Of a stretch of DNA of 63,979 nucleotides, positions 17,411 to 26,876 are shown piece by piece. Made by a program: the position numbers and the translations under genes. The stretch is from an uncultured Pseudomonadota bacterium (GTDB lineage: Bacteria; Pseudomonadota; Gammaproteobacteria; Steroidobacterales; Steroidobacteraceae): NCBI GenBank assembly GCA_902826635.1, contig CADEFQ010000016.1:1-63979 (forward strand), given 5' to 3'. Positions within the stretch are counted from its first letter, which is position 1. Every line of letters begins with the position of its first letter. The notes under the pieces are model-generated. The model saw nothing but the letters and a program-made list of their open reading frames with translations. It made no database searches and had not been told where the DNA came from.

Positions 17411-17454
17411 GTTGGCGTGGGGCGGCTGCCATCCCGTGACGGGATGGCGCCAAC
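17411..17454. repeat. Nested inverted repeat downstream of dinB
   Basis: The inner arms GCCATCCC (17428-17435) and GGGATGGC (17441-17448) pair perfectly around GTGAC. The outer arms GTTGGCG (17411-17417) and CGCCAAC (17448-17454) pair with each other, leaving a ten-base asymmetric bulge. The element is immediately after dinB and before the SDR operon, with no T-run. It could be a Rho-independent-like terminator or a REP-type element. Confidence 0.45.
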
Positions 17455-17494
17455 TTGATATCCGTGGGCGCCCATGCCTAGTCTAGCCGGACCC

Positions 17495-18265
17495 ATGAGC
17501 ACCGGACCCTCGTTCGACTTGTCGGGCCGCGTAGCCCTCGTCACGGGCGCGTCGCGCGGCATCGGCGAATCGATCGCCCGCACGCTCGCGGCCGCGGGCG
17601 CGCACGTGATCGTCTCGAGCCGCAAGCTCGAGGGCTGCGAGGCCGTCGCCGCTTCGATTCGCGAGGCCGGCGGCAAGGCCAGCGCCCTCGCCTGCCACAT
17701 CGGCGAGCTGGCGGACATCGAGAAGACCTTCGCCGCGCTCGAGGCCGCGCACGGCCGGCTCGACATCCTGGTGAACAACGCCGCGACGAATCCGCACTAT
17801 GGCCCGATCACGTCGATCGACCCGGCGGCGTTCCAGAAGACCGTCGATGTGAACATCCGCGGCTACTTCTTCATGTCGCAGGCGGGCGCGAAGCTGATGG
17901 CGAAAGGCGGCGGCGGCAGCATCGTCAACGTGGCCTCGATCAACGGCGTGATCCCGGGCCCTCTGCAAGGCGTGTACTCGATCACGAAGGCCGCGGTCAT
18001 TTCGATGACGAAGGCGTTTGCGCGCGAGTGCGCGCCGCAGGGAATACGCGCCAACGCACTGTTGCCCGGCCTGACCGACACGAAGTTCGCCGCCGCGCTC
18101 ACGCGCAACCCCGCGATGCTCGAGAAGGTGCTGCCGCACGTACCGATGAATCGCGTCGCGCAGCCCGATGAAATGGCGGGCGCGGTGCTCTATCTCGTGT
18201 CGCCCGCGGCGAGTTACACGACCGGCGTGGCACTCAACGTCGACGGCGGCTATCTGGTCGCCTGA
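17495..18265 (+). CDS. SDR family oxidoreductase
   Basis: A 256-aa classical short-chain dehydrogenase/reductase. It has TGASRGIG (17-24) for NAD(P) binding, NNAA (94-97) and the catalytic set N120, S148, Y161 and K165 (YSITKAA). It ends with TTGVALNVDGGYLV, as FabG-like enzymes do. The Arg after TGAS and SSR at residues 41-43 suggest NADPH preference. I use ATG 17495; ATG 17474 would add seven unaligned residues. It is the first of five closely spaced genes with another SDR, an MDR reductase and an acyl-CoA dehydrogenase, so it likely handles a hydroxy- or keto-acyl intermediate. Confidence 0.92.
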   Translation: MSTGPSFDLSGRVALVTGASRGIGESIARTLAAAGAHVIVSSRKLEGCEAVAASIREAGGKASALACHIGELADIEKTFAALEAAHGRLDILVNNAATNPHYGPITSIDPAAFQKTVDVNIRGYFFMSQAGAKLMAKGGGGSIVNVASINGVIPGPLQGVYSITKAAVISMTKAFARECAPQGIRANALLPGLTDTKFAAALTRNPAMLEKVLPHVPMNRVAQPDEMAGAVLYLVSPAASYTTGVALNVDGGYLVA

Positions 18266-18267
18266 CG

Positions 18268-19101
18268 ATGCGCGAGCTCGCCGGCAAAGTGGCGGCGATC
18301 ACCGGCGCGGCGAGCGGGATCGGGCGCGAGCTCGCTTACGCCTGCGCAAGCGCGGGCATGCGACTCGTGCTCGCCGACCTCGATCGCGCGGGGCTCGACG
18401 CCACGGTCGCGCGTGTGCCCGCGCCTGCCGCCGGTTGCCTCGCCATCGACTGCGATGTCTCGAAGCCGGCATCCGTCGAACAACTGGCTCAGAGGGCCTA
18501 CGACGCGTTCGGCGACGTGCACCTCCTCTTCAACAACGCGGGCGTCGCCGTCTGCGGCCCCGCCTGGACCGCGACGCCCGAGGACTGGCAGTGGTCGATC
18601 GGCGTGAACCTGATGGGGGTGGTGCACGGCATCCGCAGTTTCGTGCCGCGCATGCTCGCGCGCGGGCAGGAAGGGCACGTCGTCAACACCGCTTCCGTCG
18701 CGGGCTTCGTGTCGGTGCCGGGCTCGAGCGTGTACTGCGCGACGAAGCACGCCGTCGTCACCCTCTCGGAATGCCTGCAGCACGATCTCGCGCTCGCGAA
18801 GTCGCGCCTCGCGGTGTCGGTGCTGGCGCCGGCGTTCGTCAACACCGGCATCGCCGATTCCGCACGCCATCGCCCCGCCGAGCTCGCGGCGACCAATCCG
18901 CTCGCCGCGCCGTTCGAGGCGCGCGTGCGCAAGGCGATCGAGGCCGGCCGCCTCACGGCGGCCGACATCGCGCGGCTCGCGCTCGAAGGCGTGCGGGAAG
19001 GCCGCTTCTACATTCTCACGCACCCGGCGATCCTGCCGGCCATCGACACGCGCGCCCGCGAGATCCTCGGGGGCCGCCCACCGACGAATCCGATGCCATG
19101 A
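18268..19101 (+). CDS. SDR family NAD(P)-dependent oxidoreductase
   Basis: A 277-aa classical SDR with TGAASGIG (12-19), an acidic residue after strand two (ADLDR, favouring NAD), NNAG (89-92), and catalytic S143, Y156 and K160 (YCATK). Its C-terminus is longer than in FabG-type enzymes and includes RVRKAIEAGRLTAADIARL, a pattern seen in SDRs of lipid and steroid degradation clusters. It starts two bases after the previous gene and overlaps the next by ATGA. It probably oxidises a hydroxy intermediate, with the exact substrate unknown. Confidence 0.9.
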   Translation: MRELAGKVAAITGAASGIGRELAYACASAGMRLVLADLDRAGLDATVARVPAPAAGCLAIDCDVSKPASVEQLAQRAYDAFGDVHLLFNNAGVAVCGPAWTATPEDWQWSIGVNLMGVVHGIRSFVPRMLARGQEGHVVNTASVAGFVSVPGSSVYCATKHAVVTLSECLQHDLALAKSRLAVSVLAPAFVNTGIADSARHRPAELAATNPLAAPFEARVRKAIEAGRLTAADIARLALEGVREGRFYILTHPAILPAIDTRAREILGGRPPTNPMP

Positions 19102-20078
19102 AAGCACTCCTCTGCAAGCAGTACGGCCCACCCGAGGGCCTCGTGGTCGAGGAAGTCCCCGACCTCGTGCCCGGCGAGAAGCAGGTCGTGATCGACGTGC
19201 GCGCCGCCGGGGTCAATTTCCCCGACTCGCTGATCATCGCGGGCAAATACCAGTTCAAGCCGCCGCCGCCCTTTGCACCCGGTGGCGAGTGCGCGGGCGT
19301 GGTGCACGCGGTGGGCGCTGCGGTGAGGAACGCAAAGGTGGGCGATCGCGTCATCGCGTTCACGATCTACGGCTCCTTCGCGCAACAAGTCGCGGTGGAC
19401 GCGGCGACGCTCGTGCCGATGCCGCCGGCGCTCGATTTCCCGACCGCGGCCGCGTTCGTGATGACTTACGCCACTTCGTACCACGCCCTCGCCGATCGCG
19501 CCGCGCTCGCGGCGGGCGAGACGCTGCTGGTGCTCGGCGCGTCGGGCGGCGTGGGGCTCGCCGCCGTCGAGATCGGCAAGGTGCTCGGCGCGCGAGTAAT
19601 CGCCGCCGCCTCGAGTGCTGAAAAGCTCGCGGTGTGCCGCGAGCACGGCGCGGACGAGCTGATCGACTATACCCACGAGGACCTGCGCGAGCGCCTGAAA
19701 GCGCTCACCGGGGGTCGCGGCGTCGACGTGGTCTACGACCCGGTCGGCGGCGCGTACACCGAGGCGGCGCTGCGCAGTTGCGCCTGGCGCGGCCGGCACC
19801 TGATCGTCGGTTTCGCGAACGGCGAGATCCCGCGCATTCCCGCGAATCTCCCGTTGCTGAAGGGCTGCTCGATCGTGGGTGTGTTCCTCGGCGACTATAT
19901 CCGCCACGATGCGGCGCGCATGGGCGAGGACCTCGCGACCCTCTTCAAGTGGCTCGGCGCGGGCAAGCTGCGACCGCGCATCGCCGGCACCTACCCGCTC
20001 GCGCGCGGCGGCGAGGCGATTCGCGCACTCATGGAGCGGCGCGTGTCGGGCAAGCTCGTCATTCTTCCGGGAGAGTAG
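19098..20078 (+). CDS. NADPH:quinone oxidoreductase-like MDR family protein
   Basis: A 326-aa medium-chain dehydrogenase/reductase of the zinc-free quinone oxidoreductase group. Its N-terminal GroES-like fold holds [19 protein letters not shown] and PGGECAGVV, with no catalytic zinc ligands. The nucleotide motif is [20 protein letters not shown], and DVVYDPVGG and the C-terminal SGKLVI are also typical. Such enzymes reduce quinones or the alpha,beta double bond of enoyl compounds using NADPH. In this operon an enoyl reductase role on a degradation intermediate is plausible. Confidence 0.9.
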   Translation: MKALLCKQYGPPEGLVVEEVPDLVPGEKQVVIDVRAAGVNFPDSLIIAGKYQFKPPPPFAPGGECAGVVHAVGAAVRNAKVGDRVIAFTIYGSFAQQVAVDAATLVPMPPALDFPTAAAFVMTYATSYHALADRAALAAGETLLVLGASGGVGLAAVEIGKVLGARVIAAASSAEKLAVCREHGADELIDYTHEDLRERLKALTGGRGVDVVYDPVGGAYTEAALRSCAWRGRHLIVGFANGEIPRIPANLPLLKGCSIVGVFLGDYIRHDAARMGEDLATLFKWLGAGKLRPRIAGTYPLARGGEAIRALMERRVSGKLVILPGE

Positions 20079-20080
20079 CC

Positions 20081-21282
<1,202 letters not shown>

Positions 21283-21286
<4 letters not shown>

Positions 21287-21666
21287 TGTCGCCAATCCTG
21301 TTGCCTTCCGGATTTCGGATGCCGCACGTCGAAATGCCCCGCGCACTCGAGGACTATTTCGCTTACGCCGAAACGGCGCAGACGCGCGCCGGTCGGCGTT
21401 TTACCATCACCCTTCCCTATCTCGACGGCCAGCGCCTCGACCGCCTGCAATGGTGGTGGCAGGTGTCGGCGACGCAGGAAGCGCTCGGCGGCGCGGAGAT
21501 CGTTGCGACGCTGCGCGCGGAGGCCGTCGCGCGATTCCGCCGCCACATCGAGCGCTGGCTCGAGAACACCCGCCAGCGTTTCCATGGTGACGGGCCGATT
21601 CCGCTGATTGCGCCCCAGCTCGATCCCGTCGAAGCCCTGCCGGAGCCACAGGTGGCGAACGGCTGA
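21283..21666 (+). CDS. Conserved hypothetical protein, translationally coupled to the acyl-CoA dehydrogenase
   Basis: A 127-aa protein I do not recognise. ATG 21283 overlaps the upstream TGA; ATG 21319 ([14 protein letters not shown]) is an alternative with a similar reading. The sequence is soluble, with a helical middle ([21 protein letters not shown]) and a Trp-rich [12 protein letters not shown] stretch at about residue 54-65, and a Pro-rich tail. There is no signal peptide or known catalytic motif. Position suggests an accessory protein of the preceding catabolic genes. Confidence 0.65.
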
Positions 21667-21710
21667 GGCGAGGCATAGCATGGCGCCCTCCGCACTCGAG
21701 GAGAAGGACC

Positions 21711-22364
21711 ATGGCTCGAGTCGACTGGCGCATCCAGGGATACGACGTTACCAACTGCAACTGCGCCTGGGGCTGCCCCTGCCAGTTCATGTCGCTGCCG
21801 ACGCAGGGTTACTGCCACGCCGGGGTTTTCTTCCGGGTTGATCGCGGCCACTTCGGCAGCACTTCGCTCGACGGGCTCGCATTCGGCGGCCTGTTCGCCT
21901 GGCCGAAGGCGATCCACATGGGCAACGGTCACGCGCAGCCGATCATCGATGTGCGTGCGAACGACGCGCAGCGCGAGGCGCTCCTCAAGATCATGTCGGG
22001 CGAGGAAACCGAACCCGGCGCCACGATCTTCAACGTGTTCGCGGCCACCTATTCGAAGGTGCACCAGCCCCTTTTCAAACCGATCCGCATCGAGGCCGAC
22101 CTCGAGGCGCGCACCGCACGGATCGAAGTCGAAGGCGTGTTCGAAGCGCGCGTCGAGCCGATCAGGAATCCGGTGACCGGCGAGGCCGTGCGCGCGCAGA
22201 TCGTGCTGCCGGCGGGGTTCGAGTACGAGCGCGCGGACGCCGCGAGCGGCAAGGTGCAGACGATGCCGGGGGCGAGCATTCCGCTCAGCTGGGACGCGAA
22301 GCACGCGCATTTCGCGCGCCTCGACATGACCGGCGAGGGCGTCGTGCGCGGCCGCGCGGCCTGA
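21711..22364 (+). CDS. DUF1326 domain-containing protein
   Basis: A 217-aa protein matching DUF1326 over its full length. The signature is CNCAWGCPCQF (residues 16-26), a cluster of four cysteines that suggests metal or thiol chemistry. A second characteristic block is AWPKAIHMGNGHAQPIIDV, followed by beta-rich sequence. There is no signal peptide. The ribosome binding site GGAG (21700-21703) is seven bases before the ATG. It is followed 41 bp later by a DUF2182 membrane protein; the two families are frequent neighbours, and together they have been predicted to handle a metal, possibly copper. The biochemical role is not established. Confidence 0.88.
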   Translation: MARVDWRIQGYDVTNCNCAWGCPCQFMSLPTQGYCHAGVFFRVDRGHFGSTSLDGLAFGGLFAWPKAIHMGNGHAQPIIDVRANDAQREALLKIMSGEETEPGATIFNVFAATYSKVHQPLFKPIRIEADLEARTARIEVEGVFEARVEPIRNPVTGEAVRAQIVLPAGFEYERADAASGKVQTMPGASIPLSWDAKHAHFARLDMTGEGVVRGRAA

Positions 22365-22405
22365 CCCGCGCCGGGACGCTGCCCGACCCCACCGCCCCGC
22401 CGCGC

Positions 22406-23137
22406 GTGCCCGCCCGCACGACCCTCGTCACGCTCGCGGCGCTGGCAGCGCTCGTCGCGCTGTCCTGGGCGTACCTCTCGTGGGCGCCGATGCCGATGCC
22501 GGCGACGAGCGGCGGACTGCGCACGAGCCACTATGCCGCCTTCACCTTCGCGATGTGGTTCGTGATGATGGTCGGCATGATGACGCCGTCGGTCGCGCCG
22601 ACTGCGTTGCTCTTCGATCGCATCAACCGTCGCGGCGACCCCGGCGCGCCGGCCACGCGCACCGCCTGCTTCGTCGCGGGCTACCTGCTCGTGTGGCTCG
22701 CGTTCTCGCTCCTTGCGACGGCGCTCCAGGTCGAGCTGATCGCGGCCGGCTGGATCGACGCAATGGGTGTGAGCACGCGCCCGCTCGGCACGGCGGCCGT
22801 GCTGTTCGCGGTCGGGCTCTATCAATGGCTGCCGGGGAAGGTCGCCTGCCTCGAACACTGCCGCGCGCCGGCCGAATTCATCGTTTCGGCGCACCGCCCC
22901 GGCGCGCGCGGCGCGCTCGTGATGGGCCTGCACCACGGCCTCTACTGCCTCGGCTGTTGCTGGGCGCTGATGCTGCTGCTGTTCGTCGGCGGCGTCATGA
23001 ATCTCGCGTGGGTCGCCGGTATCACCGCGCTCGTGTTCGCGGAGAAGCTGCTCGCGCGCGGCGCGTGGCTGCGGCGACTGATCGGCGCCGCGGCCCTGAT
23101 CGCCGCGATCGCCCTGACTGTCGCGCGCTCGCCGTAG
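22406..23137 (+). CDS. DUF2182 domain-containing integral membrane protein
   Basis: A 243-aa membrane protein with about six helices. Methionine- and cysteine-rich elements (MWFVMMVGMMTPSVAP, CLEHCRAP, HHGLYCLGCCWALMLLLFVGGVMN) are the hallmark of DUF2182 and resemble copper- or heavy-metal-binding segments. GTG 22406 is chosen as the first plausible start; there is no clear ribosome binding site, so coupling to the DUF1326 gene is likely. The first residues form the first helix after a short positively charged start. Metal-linked function is inference from composition and family. Confidence 0.85.
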   Translation: MPARTTLVTLAALAALVALSWAYLSWAPMPMPATSGGLRTSHYAAFTFAMWFVMMVGMMTPSVAPTALLFDRINRRGDPGAPATRTACFVAGYLLVWLAFSLLATALQVELIAAGWIDAMGVSTRPLGTAAVLFAVGLYQWLPGKVACLEHCRAPAEFIVSAHRPGARGALVMGLHHGLYCLGCCWALMLLLFVGGVMNLAWVAGITALVFAEKLLARGAWLRRLIGAAALIAAIALTVARSP

Positions 23138-23141
23138 CGGA

Positions 23142-23191
23142 TTGATGTATAAGTCAACGCATGACACAATTCAGTTGATGTATAAGTCAAC
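23142..23191. promoter_or_regulatory. Two identical 17-bp operator copies at the promoter and start codon of the HTH/nucleotidyltransferase module
   Basis: TTGATGTATAAGTCAAC occurs at 23142-23158 and again at 23175-23191, 33 bases apart (about three helical turns). Each copy has TTGA/TCAA arms, so each is an imperfect palindrome suited to a dimeric repressor. The first copy supplies a -35-like TTGATG; CACAAT (23165-23170) lies 17 bases downstream. That would start transcription near 23177-23178, at the ATG itself. Binding of the HTH protein to both copies would cover the promoter and the start site. Confidence 0.65.
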
Positions 23192-23708
23192 ACCCTTGTC
23201 TGGTGTCCTCGGCGTACTCGGCCGCCAGGCGCGCACGCTCGGTTTGACGGACACTGAATGGTCCGCGCGCGCCGGAGTGCGCAAGGAAACACTCTCTCGC
23301 CTGCGTCGCAGGGATACCTGTGATTTCGCCACGTTGCTCGCATTGGCCGATGTCGTGAGCCTGCGCCTCGGCGTGCTCGAGGCGCCCGGCCCCGATACGA
23401 CGGCGGATGGCCAATTGCCCGCCGCCGTCAGCCGGGACTATGAGGCGCAGCTCGTCGACCTGTGCGATTCGGGAAGCCTCGACCCGGAACGCTGGAGCCG
23501 GGCAGGTCCGCGCTTCTTCGTCGCAGGTCTTGCGGTCATGCTCGCAAGCGTGCGAGACCATGATCGGCGTGGACTGCTGGCGCTCGCCGAGCGCCTTCAT
23601 TGCGGCGCGAGCGAACCCGCCGTCTTCACGCGCTGGCTCGAGCGAAGCCCGGTGCGGCCGACTCGATTCCTGCCATTGCTTGCCAGCGAGCGGCGGCGTG
23701 CGCCCTGA
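23178..23708 (+). CDS. Helix-turn-helix protein, probable antitoxin/autorepressor
   Basis: A 176-aa protein with an N-terminal HTH: LGRQARTLGLTDTEWSARAGVRKETLSRLRRR (about residues 13-44), like XRE-type or related antitoxins. A helical C-terminal domain follows, with LVDLCDSGSLDPERWSRAGPRFF and FTRWLERSPVRPTRFLPLL. The start is ambiguous because the 33-base duplication creates two ATGs in frame (23145 and 23178). I favour 23178, which coincides with the predicted transcription start and lacks a Shine-Dalgarno. It overlaps the nucleotidyltransferase gene by 11 bases. This arrangement, regulator first and enzyme second, is that of a type IV or related toxin-antitoxin pair. Confidence 0.75.
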   Translation: MYKSTPLSGVLGVLGRQARTLGLTDTEWSARAGVRKETLSRLRRRDTCDFATLLALADVVSLRLGVLEAPGPDTTADGQLPAAVSRDYEAQLVDLCDSGSLDPERWSRAGPRFFVAGLAVMLASVRDHDRRGLLALAERLHCGASEPAVFTRWLERSPVRPTRFLPLLASERRRAP

Positions 23709-24285
23709 CAAACACGCCCAACCCGAATATGTCGGAGCATTCCGCGAGATTGCCCTGCGCATCGCAAACTCGCTGTCCGCCGTTTCGAGGCGCAGCCTGC
23801 CGGTCAGGATGTATGTCGCGGGTGGCGCCGCGCTGCACTTCCACACGGGCGAGCGCGTTTCGCGCGACATCGACGCGGCGTTCTCGCGCCGCATTGCCTT
23901 GCCGGAGAATCTGGAAGTGGCCTATCGCGACGCCGACGGAGCCGCGCGCCTGCTCTACCTCGACCGCCAATACAGCGACACGCTTGGCCTGATGCATGAG
24001 GATGCGTACGACGATTCCGTGCCCGTGTCGCTCCCTGGCGTGAACGCCCAAGTGCTCGACGTACGCGTGCTCTCCCCGCTTGATCTCGCGGTCAGCAAGC
24101 TCGGCCGCTTCGCGAGCCAGGACCGCGACGATATTGCCTCGCTCGCCCGCCGCAAGCTGATCGGCTCCGGGTCCTTGCGCAGGCGCGCGTCCGAAGCGCT
24201 GGTCGCATACGTCGGCGACACGGCGCGAGTGCAAGCCTCGATCGATATCGCCGTCCGCATCGTCGAGGATCGGGAGCGGCGCTGA
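23698..24285 (+). CDS. Nucleotidyltransferase-fold protein (DUF6036/AbiEii-like), probable toxin
   Basis: A 195-aa protein starting at GTG 23698 inside the end of the HTH gene. The polymerase-beta-type nucleotidyltransferase motif is seen in VAGGAALHFHTGERVSRDIDAAF (about residues 38-60): GG, the spaced Arg-x-Ser and the Asp-x-Asp metal pair. LSPLDLAVSKLGRFASQDRDDI is the second conserved block of DUF6036/AbiEii-like proteins. Toxins of this group modify tRNA or transfer a nucleotide to a cellular target. The pairing with an HTH protein and the tandem operator support a toxin-antitoxin role; phage defence is possible. There is no membrane segment. Confidence 0.75.
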   Translation: MRPDKHAQPEYVGAFREIALRIANSLSAVSRRSLPVRMYVAGGAALHFHTGERVSRDIDAAFSRRIALPENLEVAYRDADGAARLLYLDRQYSDTLGLMHEDAYDDSVPVSLPGVNAQVLDVRVLSPLDLAVSKLGRFASQDRDDIASLARRKLIGSGSLRRRASEALVAYVGDTARVQASIDIAVRIVEDRERR

Positions 24286-24310
24286 AGGCGAGCGGCGAGG
24301 GGCGGAGAAG

Positions 24311-24398
24311 CAAACAGCTGACAGCGAACAGATTAGAGCCAGAAGCGCCGGCTCGCGGTCTTCTCTGGCTGTCAGCCGTTCGCTGTTCGCTGTTCGCC
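24311..24398. repeat. Complex inverted repeat between convergent genes
   Basis: The stretch holds CTGACAGC (24318-24325) mirrored by GCTGTCAG (24368-24375), and AGCCAGA (24337-24343) mirrored by TCTGGCT (24364-24370). AACAG/CTGTT and GCGAACAG-like units are repeated on both arms. It sits between the nucleotidyltransferase gene and the convergent TonB receptor gene. The form is that of a dispersed intergenic repeat that can fold into a long hairpin and act as a bidirectional terminator. Confidence 0.5.
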
Positions 24399-24402
24399 GC
24401 TG

Positions 24403-26847
24403 CTAGAACTTCAGCCTGAACGTCACCCCGTACAGACGCGGATCCCCGAGGAACGCATCAATCGTTCCCGTCTGCAACGTGGCATCAAACCCCACCTGGA
24501 TGTATTCCTCGTTGGTGATGTTCTTGCCCCACAGCTCGAGCGCCCACAGGTCGTTCTGCGAGCCGATGCCGATGCGCGCATCGACGAGCGCGTAGGCATC
24601 CTGTTTCTTGAGCGGGTTCAGGTCCGAGCCCGTGTTGTAGTCCGACATGTACTTCGCGCCGACGTTCATGCGCCATTTCAACTTCCCGTTGAGCGGGTGC
24701 TCGAAGGTCGCCGAGACGCCCCCGGACCATTTCGGCGCGAACGACATCTGGTTGCCCGGCAGCGCGGGCTGCACGCCGGCCGCCGCGGCGTTGAAGTTGC
24801 CGTACTCGGTTTCGGCGTAGGTCAGGCCACCCTGCAGCGTGAGGCCTTCGGCCGGGGTGTACCACAGGAAGTCGAAATCGACGCCCTGTGAAGTGACTTC
24901 CGGAATCGAGGCGACCACGAACTGCAGCCCGGTGAAGGTGTTCAGCTGGAAGCCCTGGTACTCCTGGTAGAACACCGCGCCGTTCAGCGCGAGGCTGTTG
25001 CCGAGCCACGTGGTCTTCATGCCGAGTTCGTAGGAGTTCACGGTTTCGGAACCGAACGCGGTATCGGCATCGACCGCGGCCAGCGGGCTCACGGGGCTGC
25101 CGATGCGCTCGCGGTCGAGGTTGAAGCCGCCCGCCTTGTAGCCGCGGGCATAGGAGGCGTATGTCATTACGTCATCCGTGAAGTGGTACATCAGCTTCGC
25201 GGTGCCGCTCCACTCGCCCTCGTCGATCGACTGCTTCGTCGTCACGTTGTTGAACGCCGGGTCCGCGAAGGTCGCGCAGCCGAGGCCGTAGAACGACGGC
25301 AGCGCCGCCGCCGGCAACGCCCCGGATACGACTGCGAAGCGCGCCCGCGCGGTCGCGCAACCGACGCCCGGCGGCGAGGCCGCCGTCCCGAGGTTCGTGT
25401 AGTGCGAATCGAGGTCCTTTTTCTCGTTCGTATAGCGCAGGCCGAACCCGATATCGAATTTGTCCGTGATCGAAACGGTGTTGTTGGTGAACAGCGCCCA
25501 GCTCTTCGAGTTTTGCCCGTAGGTATCGGACGAACCGTTGCTGGTCGCGTAGGACGTGCCCGGCGCGCGGCCAAGCAGGGTGGGCACCAGCGCGGGTGCC
25601 ATGCCGGCCGAGAGCGCGAGGCTGTAGTACAGCTCGAACTGGCTGTCGTAGAGCAGCGAGTTGATCGAATCGAGGTCCTCGTCGGCGTAGAAGCCGCCCA
25701 CCAGCCACTTGAGCCGGCCGTTCTCTCCGGCGAGGCGCAGTTCCTGCGTGAGCGTCTCGAAAGCGTTCGCCGTGCTCCCGGAGTCGCGATACAACATGGC
25801 CGCGCCCGAGAAGTCGCTGTCCTGCCCGAGATCTGCTTCCCAGTGGCGCCACGCGGTGACCGAGGTGAGGGTCGCACCGCCCGGCGCATCCCAATCGACC
25901 TGCGCCGACGCGCCGTAATCGCGGATGTCCTGGTTGGTCTCGCGATTGGAATAGGCGCGGCGCGCGAAGGGCCGCGCGGGATTGGCGATACCGCCGCCCG
26001 AGATCGCACCGACGATCGCCGCGCTCGGTCCGTTCCGGTACTGCACGCCGAGGCAGCACACCTCGTTGCGCTCCGACCAGTCGGCGATCAGGCGCACCTT
26101 GAGGTCGTCCGCCGGGCGCCACAGCAACTGGCCGCGCGCGGTGTTGACGTCGCGGGTGCCGTCATCCTTCGACTGGCGCGGCGCGCGCGCGTTCACGTCG
26201 AGATAGCCGTCGTGCTGGCGGTAGCCGTAGAAGATGCGGCCGGCGAGCTTGTCTGCGACGAGCGGGCCGGTGAAAGTCATCGAACCTTCCGCGATGCCAC
26301 GATTGCCGCCGACCGCTTCGAGCGAACCGCCAAAGTCGAACTTCGGTTCCGCGGTCTTGACGTTGATGACGCCGGCCGAGGTGTTCTTGCCGAAGAGCGT
26401 GCCCTGCGGGCCTTTCAGCACTTCGATGCGTTCGAGTTCGCCGAGATCGCCGAAGCCGACGCCGTTGCGCGGGCGGTAGACCTCGTCGACCATCACGCCG
26501 ACCGAGGATTCGAGGCCGATATTGTCGCCGACCGTGCCGACGCCGCGGATGCGCGCGGTGGTGCTCGTTTCATTCGCGGTCGAAGTGACGATCAGGCCCG
26601 GCGTCAGGATCGTGAGATCCTTGATGTCACGCACGCCCGTGTCCTGCAACAGCTGGCCGGACACCGCGGTCACGACCATCGGCACGTCCTGGATGTTCTC
26701 CTCGCGCTTCTGCGCGGTGACGACGACTTCATCGAGTGTGCGCCCCCGCTCCACATTCTGGTCCTGTGCTGCGACCGGCCCACCCGATACCAGCGATGCC
26801 ACCGCGCACGCCACGGTCGCGCGCGCGACCCCTCTCAGTGATCGCAT
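24403..26847 (-). CDS. TonB-dependent outer membrane receptor
   Basis: An 814-aa receptor from ATG 26845-26847, set by GGGAG eight bases upstream. It has a signal peptide (ATVACAVASLVSGGPVAAQ), a TonB-box-like TLDEVVVTAQKR, a plug domain (ILTPGLIV, TARIRGVGTVGDN, LERIEVLKGPQGTLFGKNTSAG) and a long barrel ending LYGVTFRLKF. It lies 29 bases downstream of two acyl-CoA dehydrogenase genes on the same strand, so it probably imports the acyl-type or hydrophobic substrate those enzymes degrade. That operon link is more informative than the receptor sequence itself. Confidence 0.93.
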   Translation of the reverse strand: MRSLRGVARATVACAVASLVSGGPVAAQDQNVERGRTLDEVVVTAQKREENIQDVPMVVTAVSGQLLQDTGVRDIKDLTILTPGLIVTSTANETSTTARIRGVGTVGDNIGLESSVGVMVDEVYRPRNGVGFGDLGELERIEVLKGPQGTLFGKNTSAGVINVKTAEPKFDFGGSLEAVGGNRGIAEGSMTFTGPLVADKLAGRIFYGYRQHDGYLDVNARAPRQSKDDGTRDVNTARGQLLWRPADDLKVRLIADWSERNEVCCLGVQYRNGPSAAIVGAISGGGIANPARPFARRAYSNRETNQDIRDYGASAQVDWDAPGGATLTSVTAWRHWEADLGQDSDFSGAAMLYRDSGSTANAFETLTQELRLAGENGRLKWLVGGFYADEDLDSINSLLYDSQFELYYSLALSAGMAPALVPTLLGRAPGTSYATSNGSSDTYGQNSKSWALFTNNTVSITDKFDIGFGLRYTNEKKDLDSHYTNLGTAASPPGVGCATARARFAVVSGALPAAALPSFYGLGCATFADPAFNNVTTKQSIDEGEWSGTAKLMYHFTDDVMTYASYARGYKAGGFNLDRERIGSPVSPLAAVDADTAFGSETVNSYELGMKTTWLGNSLALNGAVFYQEYQGFQLNTFTGLQFVVASIPEVTSQGVDFDFLWYTPAEGLTLQGGLTYAETEYGNFNAAAAGVQPALPGNQMSFAPKWSGGVSATFEHPLNGKLKWRMNVGAKYMSDYNTGSDLNPLKKQDAYALVDARIGIGSQNDLWALELWGKNITNEEYIQVGFDATLQTGTIDAFLGDPRLYGVTFRLKF

Positions 26848-26876
26848 GTCAGATTCTCCCTGTCGTGTGTTGTTTT

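Noticed and set aside
23142-23177. Start of the HTH gene at ATG 23145 (or TTG 23142)
   Set aside because: It would place the operator and promoter inside the coding sequence; the 33-base duplication creates this extra ATG. ATG 23178 fits the predicted promoter, although the point is not certain.
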